Source: Cristatella mucedo
Taxonomy: Eukaryota > Bryozoa > Phylactolaemata > Cristatellidae
Assembly: GCA_009760855.2 (NCBI GenBank)
Contig: WPIO01000073.1
Location: 1,353,501 to 1,417,500 of the forward strand
Direction of reading: 5' to 3'
Length of the DNA stretch: 64,000 nt
A program made the translations under genes and the position numbers. Numbering within the stretch: position 1 is the stretch's first letter; each line of letters starts with the position of its first letter. Below, one piece after another: positions 21,837-34,546 of the stretch. Under the pieces are notes generated by a model that was not told the DNA's origin, searched no databases, and saw only the letters and a list, made by a program, of their open reading frames with translations.

Positions 21837-24800
21837 GTGAGTTGATCGCTACTTGTGGTGTCTAAATAGAATGGGAGTTGGCATATTTTGGCGAACCGCT
21901 GGCTGGCGCGTGCCCTTTAGAAAGCAAGGTGTCGCCCTTCACCATGGACCCGTTTAACAGAGCCAATCTGGGTGACATCGCGTTCTGGAAGTGACTGCGG
22001 TGCTCGGGGCGTCCGCTAGTGTGTCCAACGATTCGCACTTTATTAGTAGTTCCTGGTTAGTCCGCCTCGCCAAAGAATTGGCATGCCGACATCGGCATTT
22101 CTACCGCTACCGCTTCCACTGCAGCTTCGTACTACCAGAAGCGTATTTTCTCCGGGGCTCCGCAGCAGTACCTACGACATTGCATGCAATTGCAGTGGGC
22201 GTGAAGCGAGTCATTTAGTTTACGAACCTGTGTCTGTATAGCCTAACCGTCTTACTTTATTAAAGGTGATTTAGTGTTTCCGAAGAATACAAACGCAATG
22301 AATGCCAAGGAATGCCTTAGGAGTGTTTTACGTGTAAGCGTTTCATGGGCGGCGTCACTGCAAATCTTTAGGAGCCGTAACCGAGCATTCATTTAGAAAA
22401 CTCATATGTACTGGCCGCAGCAGTATTGATTATGGTACAGACTGTACGTAGGATTATAAAGTATCTTAATGATTAGCACCTAGTTAAAAAAAATTAATCG
22501 TGCTCTTATCGGCATCATAATTTCGCATAGTCGGATTACACGCAAGGTTTTTTTTTTGTTTGGGGCGATGCATTGCGAATCTACCTTGCACCGAATGAGC
22601 ACCTACAACGCACAACACAAACTCTATCACTCATGTATTCGTCATGCAAGACAACTGAAAGAGTGTGGCTGATACGTGCTCTGACTAGTACTGCACACCA
22701 GCGTGAGGCTCTTAGATGCAGTGACCTCAAGCACTGCTTAGACACATTTTTGCAATGTCATTCTTAATCTCCTCTCATGCAAAGCCACTTTTGCACATGC
22801 TGCTTATTTGTGGTTACCGACGGCTAAAATAAGACTCCTTGGTGTGATCCTGCCTATTACTAAAGCCCAATGGGCTCATTTTTGAACTCTCAGTGCCGTT
22901 GCATAAAAGGCCAGATGAACTTACACTGTCTTAAATGAGGTAAGTGTGGGTCGCATAGTTCAATGCTGTTGCTAGTAGTCACTTGAAGTGCTGCGCCCAC
23001 GATTCGAGTAAGGTGGGAACGTCTTAGTGCGTAAGTGGTTAAGTCTTAGTGCATGGGAAAACTGACAGGTTTCTCGATATTGCCACCACGTCAAAGCAAC
23101 CGGGTCAGGTTGGTCTCTCTCGGAGACAGGGATGGCTAGTGTACTACAAAAACTATTTGGACATTATATCACGGAGAAACACCCACGGCATGAAAATCAA
23201 GCTTTAAAGCCTCAGGTATAATTATATTGCAGCAGTGCACAGCAGCAAACACGCAACAGTGTCCAGGCAATCGCTTTCTTGTGTACCTGTACAAGAACGA
23301 TTCAAGGAAATCGTTTGTTTCTGTGTCTAACATTTTTGGCCTCCCTCTCTCACCTTTGCCACTGAAGAGAATCGTGGCCAGAATATACTTTAATTGGCAT
23401 TCACAGCTGGCTCCGAGTGTGCTCTGTGGTGGCTCGATTCGATCCTCAGTCGTGCTGGATAATTAAGACGTGTGCTTGTGAATTTTCTGATTGGTGTTGC
23501 CATCGATTGCCGCTATCGGTGGTTATCAGGTTGAAAAGTGATGCTCTGTGCACAATAATGCTGTATAGGTTTCGTATCAGGCATATGCTAGCTTCTGCCA
23601 CTGTAGCATCTGTGGGCATCATTGAATCAGTGTGCTGCACCGAGGAGTTTTTTTACTTCGTCTGTAGGCCTACGGAATCGTATGGAAGGCAGTTGACAAG
23701 CGCACGGGTGAAGTGGTTGCTCTTAAGAAGATCTTTGATGCATTTCGAAATCAAACGGATGCGCAGGTAAGCATCATTCGTGACTGCGTGTTACCATAGA
23801 AATTCTAAGAAATGGTCCTATTAGGTATCGTTGAAATTAAGCTTTTTCACTATTAGCCATATTCTATTCACTTTGGCCCGAAACTCTGCTCGAAATTGAC
23901 TCTCAAGCTCGACAGCATTAAGTGTAATTACTGCAGAATGGACAATGGGTTAGTGTGCTAGCTGTACGACGATAGCAGATGTTGTGTTTGCCTGTTGCTT
24001 CTCGGCCACTGGTGTGTGGTGCCCCGCTCTGGGCGGGTGGTTGGGCGGTTGGCTCAGTGCCGCCTTTGATGTGGGCTTGTGGCCCGCCACGGTGGCTCAC
24101 CACGGATGCACTCCCTTATCTGTGGTGAGTCAGCCCCTAGCTCATATATGTACCCGCTGGGGAATAAAGACTGAGTCTCGTTCACCGCTCACGTTTGCCC
24201 GCTCGTGTCTTCGTGTCTCCGTGAGACTCCACCAGCGCTGCTGCAGCCGGAGACACAGTAACATAACACAGATATTCTGGACAAGTTTGCACCTCCGACT
24301 AAGCATACTGAATGGCCTATTCTGTATTGGAGTCAGTAAACTAGCTAGGACCTCTAAGCCTTTAAGATAGCTTACCAAAGGTCAGGACTGACTGGCCATC
24401 GAATGGCATGCAAGGGCTATTATGGATCATGCTTATCCTTATTAACTAAGGCTAAGTCAGGCTTACAAAAGCATGATTGAATCACAAGTGCACAATCTAA
24501 AACTGCTTATGTCGATCATCAACCGCCTCCTTAAGTGCGCTCAGGCCTACAACTTACGAACTAGCAGATTGCTTTTGTGAGTGTTTTGTCAGCAAGATAG
24601 ATACGATCGGAGATTCTGTCCCTTATGTAACATCCCCAGTAGACTTCTCTCCCTCAGTTTATTGCAGTACCTAAATGACCACCTTAAAGCCTGCCGCTAA
24701 TGACCTCATCTCAAAGTTCGTCTCCAGTCTAAGAGAATCACTAGGCCTCTAGACCCCCTTGACACCTACTGGTCTCCGTCTGATACGTATAGATCTACTT

Positions 24801-27800
24801 CCACCCTGCATAACCAACATAATAAATATGCTCTTAGCCTTAGTTTTGTTCCTTCATCCTTCAAAAAGGCTGTAGTAGGTCACTCTTTAAAATGGCAGCA
24901 CTAGATGGAGAGAACTTAGGCAATTTTGCCTAAGTACCAGCATTTTTCCTACTGTATTTTGGGACGTTGTGAAATGTGTCGGTAGTAAGTTCCAGGCTTT
25001 GGGAGCATAGGAACTAAATGTATGGTCTCCGATGGTTTTAAGGTTCGTACGACGTATGGCTAAACGATTCGAGTCATTACAGTGGATTGTGTGATTCTTC
25101 GCCTGGTGAGGGAGTAGCTCTGATAGACGAGCTAGAGCCAGAGAATGAAGGGACCTAAAAGTAAGTGTCAGAACCTTGAAGTCGATGCGCTGTCTGATTG
25201 GGTGCAAGTGCAAGTCGGCGAGAAGTGGTGTGAGGTGGCAAACACTGCTTCCACAGCTACCCATCACGCCTGATACCTATTTAAGGTGAGAAACTGTCTT
25301 CTGGGGGGGGGGGGGAGGTGCTTGCAAAAAATGTAACTAGCTCCTTGGTTCTGTCTCGGCTAGTTTACTGTAATTCCCTATTGGCTGGGCTACCAAAAAA
25401 GTCACTTAACCACAGCAGCTGGTGATGAATATGGCAGCAAGGCTAGTTTAAAAATTTCAGAGATTTGACCATGTGTCTCCTTTGCTGAAAGAGCTTGGAT
25501 GGTTGCCATCTATCAACAGATACAGAGCAAAGTTCTTACGCTGACCTGCAAGGCCCGCCACGGCTTGGCTCCTTCATACCTAGCTGAGCTGCTGCACCAG
25601 TTTCAGCCTCATCGTGCTCTCAGGTCCTGTATGGACAATAAATTGGCGTCTCCATTTCTTCTCTTAAAGACCTTTGGGGGCAGGTCTCTGCTTTGTTGGT
25701 CCTAGACTGTGGAACTCACTTCCACAATTCTTGCGAACCGACAACTACTCTCCTGCTGCAGACTATGGCCCATTCTTTCCAGCCACCCTGAGCTGCTACC
25801 TCCATGCTACTTACTACCTCAACTGCTCCCCTGGCTCAAGTTATGCTTCGTACTTTTTCTTTGTTGCGTGAGACGTCTGTTTGCGACCAAATCCACTTAG
25901 ACTTTGAGTGCTCTATAGGAAGCTCTCCTGCGTAACACCCACATAGTCTTTGTGGCTTTGTGGAGTTACAGACGGAAATACATTGCAGCGGTTAAGGTGC
26001 TTCCCTCGGCCAAGGTGTGGCTGAGGTCGTGGGCTCGAGCCCCAAGGCATATGTGAAGCATCTAAATAGAGATTAAATTTTCTTAGGGTGCTATACAAAT
26101 GAATTAGTATGAGAGCTGGAAGTTGCCTTGGTTTATAGTTATAAAACATTGCATCATTCTCCTCGAGCATTGTTTTTTACCCGCCAGTCGTGTGAGAGTT
26201 GTGTTTTCTTAAAGCTCAGGGTGTGACAACGAGCCTGCATATTATCAAAATGCATTCCAGTGTATGTAATGTAATGTAATGTAATGTATCTCCATCAGTA
26301 ACTCCACAAAGTCATAAAGACCATGTGGGTGTTACGCAGGAGAGTTTTGTATAGCGCACTCACAGCCTAAGTGGCTTTCAGTACGCATTCGGTAGCCAAC
26401 AGACTTCGTCTCACGCAACAAAGAGAAAGTGGGAAGCATAGCAGAGTTAGGAGAGCAGTTGAGGTAGTGAGTAGCATAGAAGTAGCAGTTCAGGACCACT
26501 GAAAATGATGTGCCATAGTCGGCAGTTGGAGAGTAGATGTCGTTGCGTAAGAATTGTGGAAGCGAGTTCCACAGTCTAGGACCTGCAGAGCCAAAGCTTC
26601 TGTCGCCAACTGTCTTTAAGCGGAGGAATGGGACAGCTAATTTATTGTCCACACAGGACCTCAGGGCACGAACAGGCTGAAACTGATGCAGCAGTTCAGC
26701 TAGGTACGAAGGAGCCAAGCCGTGACCAGCCTTGTGGGTCAGCGTAAGAACTTTGCTCTGTATCCTTTGCTCAACCGGCAACCATCCTAGCTCTTTCAGC
26801 AGAGGTGACACGTGCTCAAACCGCTGGGACTTGAAGACTAGCTTTGCAGCCATATTCATAGTCCGCTGTAGTGGCATAATAGCTTTCTTTGGTAGCCCAG
26901 CCAGAAGGGAATTACAGTAATCAAGCCGAGACAGAACTAAAGAGCTAGTTAAATTTTTTACAAGCCACTGTGGGAGACAGCTTCTAATCTTGGATAGGGA
27001 TCGGATGTGATGGCTAGCTGTAGAGGCAGTCTTCTGAATGAAGCTTTTGAAATTGAGGCAGCTGTCGAACACGACACCTAGATTACGAGCACGTGGTGAA
27101 GGTCGCACAATAGCATTACCTATTAGAACAGCAAAGTGTTTTAATCCAGCCACACGCTTAGGGTGTCCTATGAGCAGCAGTTCGGTTTTATCGTCATTTA
27201 ATTTCAGGAAGTTTTCCGACATCCAGGATCGAATATCGGCAAGGCAAGCATTCAGTTTCTCAGTTGCTGCAGCCGATTCCGACGGTTTAAATGACAAATA
27301 CAACTGAGTATCGTCAGCATAGAAGTGATATCCTATTCCATGGGCCTTAATCACTTTCCCCAGAAGTTGTGTATAAATGGAGAACAGCAAGGGACCGAGT
27401 ACAGACCCTCGAGGGACTCCACAGGTGACCCTTCTCATGTCTGAGACCTGACCCCCACACGACACGGATTGAACACGATCAGACAAGTATGATTTAAACC
27501 ACGCCAGTGCTTCGTCTGCCAGACCGATCGTTGTTCTCAATCGTTCAAGCAGAACTTCGTGATCAATGGTGTCGAAGGCAGCAGACAGATCTAGCAGAGC
27601 TAGTGCAGTGACATTCCCGTCGTCGTTGCCACGTAGAATGTCATTGTTAACACGGAGGAGAGCAGTTTCAGTAGAGTGCTGCCTCTTGAAACCTGATTGA
27701 AATGTTTCTGACATTCCATTATTTTCAATATGTTCAACTAGCTGCTTAGCAACAATTTTTTCAAGAATCTTTGATAAGAACGGAAGAAGGGAAACTGGAC

Positions 27801-30405
27801 GATAATTTGCTAGGACCTCTGTGTCTAATCCAGGCTTTTTAAGAATAGGTCTAACGATTGCCGATTTGAAGGACTTTGGGACGACCCCTTTTCCCAAAGA
27901 AGCATTAGAAATCTTGGTTATGGCAGGGCTAAGTTGGTCTGCAAGTGAAGACCACAGAGATGAAGGTATAGGGTGTATGTATACCAAATCCAAATCTCAG
28001 ATTCTGAACTTTGATTAGCTTAAGGTATAATCAGCCTAGAAAATGAGTCAAAAGTAGAATTTGTGTTTGCTGTGCCTTTTAAAAGACAGGCATGTTGTAA
28101 ATTAAATACAAAGTTTTGTCAATTGACATAAGGCGGGAGTAACGTAAGATATGTGTACACCCGAAGTAGTCCTGTGACTTTACTATTATGACCTTGATTA
28201 ATATCAGGCTTCCGTCGGAGTGTTTCTCTCGTGAACTCAGAAAGCAGCAACTATTAAGCCCTAAACAGACATTAGACCGCTACTTAAAACTATGGAATCA
28301 GCAAAGAATTTACTAAGTAATGGCATGCCCTCAAGCTCTGATAATAATAGCATAAACAAATACAGAAATCGTACCCTTCCAGCCCCTGAATGGAGGGTTT
28401 CAGCTTGGGTGAATGGGTATCCCAAGCTTTTCCTGCTTTATTTATGGGCCATACATATGTTAACATGTTTTTATGTGCCGTACATATGTTAACATACATG
28501 TGTATGTTAACTGTGCAGCTAGGCTTGTCTGTTGTGAGCTTCGCAGATGCCACATCGCATCACTTCTCGCTGACCTGCACTGGCTACCAGTCAAGCAACG
28601 GATAGACTTCAAGGTTCTGTTGCTCACTTTTAGGTCCCTCCAATCTTTGGCTCCAGCCTACCTATCAGATCTACTCCCCCACCAGGCCAAGCATCGTACC
28701 ACCCACTTCTCGGAAACTAGCTGTTTACCTATTACTCATACAAACCTCAAATCCTTTGGAGACCGTGTGTTTAGTTCGTATGCTCCCAAAGCCTGGAATT
28801 CACTCCCGACTTGCGTCACGACATCCCCTGACTTGACCACAATTAAAAGGAAATTAAAAACGCACTTATTTATGACTGCATTTCGTGGGTCCCTGTGATT
28901 CGTACTTTGTGTGCTTATGCTTGCTGACACTGTGCTTGCTGCCACTAACCGTGCTTGCATGCTGACCCTGTGCATGGCATCCCTAATAATGTTAGTGTTG
29001 CTGTTTATAGAGCATGCTACCACTAACCATTCGATTCGTGCCTCCTTTGCAGCAATTGTAAAACACCTAGAAAGAGATTGAGTTTTCTGAGGGTGCTTTA
29101 TCAAACGTATTATTATTATTATTAAGTAGAATTAAGATACAATTTTGTCATCGTAGGTGATGGGTCATGGGGGTTGGGGAGTCGGCTTAGGAATTGGGGG
29201 TCGCCCACATCGCTGCCCCCTCCTGCTGTAGGTCCTGCCCCCTGGCTCCGGCACTGGGGACACTTGCTTTATGGATGCTTGCACAGCTCGCAAAGGTATT
29301 GTCTTATAAATTTTTCAAGGCCTTCACTTTATTGTCTGGCCACTGTCCAAGTACCATTAATTGTCACAGGTCATTTGAAGCATTAAGGAAGGTTGATATT
29401 TCTCCATGTTTTGGATTCAATGCATCGAATGGATTACACGGGCTGTTGAGTGAGCAATGGCAGATGGATTTGAGCTGCAGCTGTCATTTAGTGGTTGGTG
29501 ATAGTGATTTTGGACTACGAAATTCTGCCGGATTAGAATTCTACTGATGCTCGAACTTGTTGCCATTGATATCGTGCGAATACTCGGTGGTCCGTGGCCG
29601 TTTTCTATTGTGCTGCTATGCGACAGTAAAATACTTTCTTGAGGTTTTTGCAACAGTGAAGCTGTCTGTTGACATTGTGGTGTGACAAGTAGTACCGACA
29701 CTTATCTGTTTTCCAGCGGACATTCCGCGAGATCATGTTCTTACAAGAGTTTGGGGACCATCCGAACATCGTCAAGCTACTGAACGTCATGAAGGCAGAA
29801 AATGATAAAGATATCTATCTGGTGTTCGAGTTTATGGGTAAGAAAATTCAGGCTTTGCAATAGCTGTTAATGGATTAAGCACGGGTGGAGGCAGCAACTT
29901 CATATGTTTTAAGACCTCTGCTTCCAGGTGGCACTGAGCATGATCTACTGAAGAATGATGAAAACTTAATGACGTACCTTTTTGACAAGCAATATATGCT
30001 GCTGAGTGAGATATCAGAAACCTACTATCAATTGTGACATCGATGGTGCAAGTACTCTTAGAATGAAGAGATAAAGCTGGTTTGTCGATAGGCAACGATT
30101 CTTTTTGCAGTGGCCAAGAACTAGGACCTAGGAAAAATTCATAATAGTTGTTATTTATATGATGATAGCACAATAACTCAGATCAATCTGCTGTAGGTTT
30201 TTTAGTTGGTAGACAAACCCGTTATTCATTATTATACTTAGGCTCATATATAGGCTTAGCTTCTGTACGTGGTAATTCATATTTTTTCAGTGTAGAAGTT
30301 GATGCTGAAAGAATAAGGGCATTTATGTTTGTGTGTACTTAAGTGATGCAGGCATGAAAATGCAAGTTTGCTTGTATTTGCATGAGTATGCATTCAGATG
30401 ACGGT

Positions 30406-30472
<67 letters not shown>

Positions 30473-30652
30473 CAGACAGAAAGACAAATAGAAAACTTAG
30501 ATGTTGGGACAGAGACAGAGGAACAAAGGCAGAGAGGCAGACAGAGACTGAGAGACAGAAACTGAGAGACAGGCTAGACAGGCTGAGAGACAGAGTGAAA
30601 CTGACAGACAGATACCGGACGAGAGAGAAAGTAAAAGAGAGACAGATACAGG

Positions 30653-30713
<61 letters not shown>

Positions 30714-33700
30714 GCAGTGGCAGAAAAAAAGAAGAATAACTATGGTCTGAGCTTGTGCTTTGGGTTCTTACCACCTGGGACCCATTTCTTAAATCATGAG
30801 CAACTGTATTCTTGCAGATGCTGATCTTCACAACGTCATTAAGAAAGGCAGCATTCTGAAAGATATTCACAAGCGCTACATAATGTACCAGCTGCTTAAG
30901 TCAACTAAATACTTGCATACGGGAAATGTGATACACAGGGACCAGAAGGTAAGCTTGTTTGTTGAGAAGTCAGGAAATTGAAAGGCTAACGTAGAAGTGA
31001 GCATGCAGAATGGAATCTGATGTTACTATGTCCAGTCGTTCTCATTTAGCAGACTGGTCAAATGCAAGAGCAATCAATCGGCATTTTTTTAAAGACGTTT
31101 GCCAATATTCAGCTCACGAGTACTACAAATAGTGAAGCTACCACAGACCCTGATTCTTTTGTAATCGTTGTGCACACACCTTTTACTCAATGTCATTCTG
31201 AGTGTGCTCATTCACAGAATTATGAATACTGTTTTGTGTTATCACCCCACTGCCCATCATATTTGCATGCATTCATCCAATGCCTATTGATCTTTTGTTT
31301 AAGTGCACTTGAAAATTCGATGTCACTGAAAAGGGTGCGCTTGTGCAGCTGACATTAATTTACCTAAACAGCATGTACATTTTAACAGCCATCAAACATT
31401 TTGCTGGATGGTGACTGCTTCATGAAGCTGTGTGACTTTGGACTTGCACGCTCACTGAGCCAGATAGGGCAGGACGGAGATGGAAGTGCCAATCTCACAG
31501 AATACGTTGCTACCCGTTGGTATAGAGCCCCTGAGATCCTGCTTGGATCGCACAGGTCAGTGCTTTGACTAAGCACCAGCTGTCACTGCGATTGCTTTTT
31601 TTGAGCTGCTTTGCATTTGAGTGGATGGGATCCTGTGCCGAGCAGGTACGTTGTTAAAACTTGCCCCTTGGCTGTGCTTGCTTTTAGGTATACCAAAGGA
31701 GTAGACATGTGGTCATGTGGATGCATTCTTGGGGAAATGCTTCTCGGTAAGCCATTATTTCCGGGGACCTCAACGTTGAACCAAATTGAAAAGATCATGG
31801 CATCAATACCGATGCCATCACTTCAAGGTGAGAGCTACTTCAGATCCTGAGTCGAAAATGGCTTGCATATGTATCTGTTGCTTCTTATGCTCAAAACTCA
31901 AACCTATGCCTAAGTACTTTTCACATTTGGTAGTGTTGGTTTTTCCTATAGTTTTAACAGCTTTGACTTGTTGTTTGCATTCACATTGTTGGTTCAGGCT
32001 CAAAAGCCAGTACTTAAGAGCTGGCATCTTACCTGTATTTGCTTCGACATCTGTAACACGTGGAGAGTTTATGCTCCGTAAGAGTGCTGTTCTCTTCTTT
32101 CCAAATAAAAAAAATAGCTTCCAGATCACCAGGAACTCGATGGATAAAATAGCTTTCCCATTCTTTTGCACTTACTAAGCCAACTCATTGAGCACCAGCA
32201 TGGATTGTAATTATACCTGAATTTTCTCCTCGACTGGATGGTTTTGCTCATACTGCTAATAAAGCCAGCTAATGAAAGTAGAAATTGGAACACATACTTT
32301 TTTATTATAGAATGTTTTACTATGTGTACAATAAATGTCTACTAAATGGCTATTGTTGAAATGGTGTAGGTATACTAGAGTCCTTGGCCATACGATTGAC
32401 TGTTCATTTTCAGATATAGACAGTATCAAGTCATCATATGGTGCTTCAATTCTGGAAAAAGCCTCATGCAGGTAAGCCTACCATGCTTGCTTGCATTATG
32501 AGCAAAATGCTGTAGGGAAATAGCAAATACCAGCAATTGTATTGCTAATCTGATGTAGGGTAAGTTACTGGAGGTCCACTGCTTTGCAGGCGCATTGCAA
32601 TGGTAGCTTTGCAGTAGGTGGCTTTGCAGTTCACAATAATTAAAGTAGAGGTTGTGGTAACCATTCTGCAACTGTACCGTGCCAACTTAGTCTAGGCTTG
32701 TAACTATTGTATTCGTTCATGCTTTACAACGTGGCAGCTCGTAAGTATAATCCGAGTGCAGAGGCAGCCAAAGAAGGGATGAAATGTAGCAGTCCTTGTC
32801 AGAGATCCTTACATATTGTCCTCGGCTTTGTTTTATGTTGGCTGTCACGCTGTCGATTTCACTTCATCGAAGCTTGCTGCATTCTTTTTATGCCCTTTTC
32901 CTTAAGTTTTTTTTAAATTTAACCAACGCTTGTTTTGCTTTTAAATGACCATTCCCTTTGAGTTTTCACGGAATCGCCTATGCCACTGCTGCAGCCTTTC
33001 ATTCATTTGCAACCGGTTTGAGCTGATGCAGGCTCATGGGCATCAGTTGCAATCAGATATCTGTTGACGTTGTATTTATTGGCTCGGACTTGCACGGTAC
33101 AATATTTCCGCAGGCCTAGAAAAAGTATCGAAGACCTCATCCCAGATGCGCCAGTAGATGGCCTTGACCTCATGAAAAAACTGCTGCATTTCAATCCCGA
33201 CAAGAGGCTTACGGCTGAGCAGGCCCTTGAGCATCCTTATGTGGCTCGGTTCCACAATCTTGCTGAAGAACCTGCTTTTGGTCGTGATGCCGTGGTACCA
33301 CTGAGCGACGATGTCCAGCTGAGCATCGAGGAGTACAGGAACAAACTTTATGAGGTGAGCAGTGTAGTCGTTGGAGCTGGGGAGTCCCTCCCTTCATGAA
33401 TGGTGAGAACATTGGCTGCCTTCACTTTGTTACAAGTGCTGGTCATTTATAGTCTTTTGACTGATCTTTCATGCCGACATTGTAATCTTGTTGCCATGCA
33501 TTATACTGCCCATTTGCTGTCAGGTAAATTGCAAGGAAAGTGTTTGTTTGGCTATATCAGCCATGGCTGATTGGATGCTAGTGTTACCTCAATTGGCAAA
33601 GAAAGCAAGTAAACAGCTGTTTGTATGAAGTGGCCTAATGATCCTGTCCCCACCTCAAATTTGCAACCCCTTGCCAAGCCCTGTTGTGGGTTAGTAGACG

Positions 33701-34305
33701 TACTTTATAAATCCGGTTTCATGGAGCTCCTTGGAAAAACTATTAATTTTTTATTTTATCATCCCCAACAATATCTGGGTGATATAATGAATATCGCTTT
33801 GCTCTCTGCAGTCACTTTCAGCACTGTCTGACTCTATGTATTCGTACATCTTTTGCATGACTATTACAATTGTTGGTGATAGAAGTTTTTTAAATGATTC
33901 TCCTGAGCAGCAGTGGCCCAAATTTCACCTGCTGAGAGCAATGTGACTTATCTTTGTGCTGTTTCCCTTCTCTTTTCATTTCCATCAGCATCATACAGAC
34001 ATTGCCTAGCACTGTAGTGTGGCTAAGGGGCTTTATGCTAGCTTAGTTGCTTTTCCATTGCAGGGTGGTTCGGCTTGGTTTTCCAAGAAGCGTGGGTGCA
34101 AGCCTGTATGCATGCAAGTATGTAAACTTTGCATGCTTATGGGTTGTAGTTGGGACTTGGCAGCACAGAGAAAGCAACTCACCTCACTTTAAACTAGCTA
34201 TAGGCAGTATTAAATAATTTTCATAACCACTAGGAGCTGATATTGGCCAGGTGGCACAGCAGTCCATCTGTTTCTGTCAATAGCTTTCTCTCTGCTTTTC
34301 TGACA

Positions 34306-34381
<76 letters not shown>

Positions 34382-34497
34382 TTCACACACATATGTATGT
34401 CTCCCTGTCTCTCCTTGTCTCTTTCTCTTACCGATCTCTTTCTCTCTCACTCTTTTTCTCTCTCTCCCTCACTCATTTTGTCTCACCGTCTCTCTGT

Positions 34498-34546
<49 letters not shown>

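Noticed and set aside
30382-30870. Arg/Glu-rich and Ser/Leu-rich open frames
   Set aside because: GA microsatellite artefacts inside a MAPK15 intron; one also overlaps exon 4 on the wrong strand.
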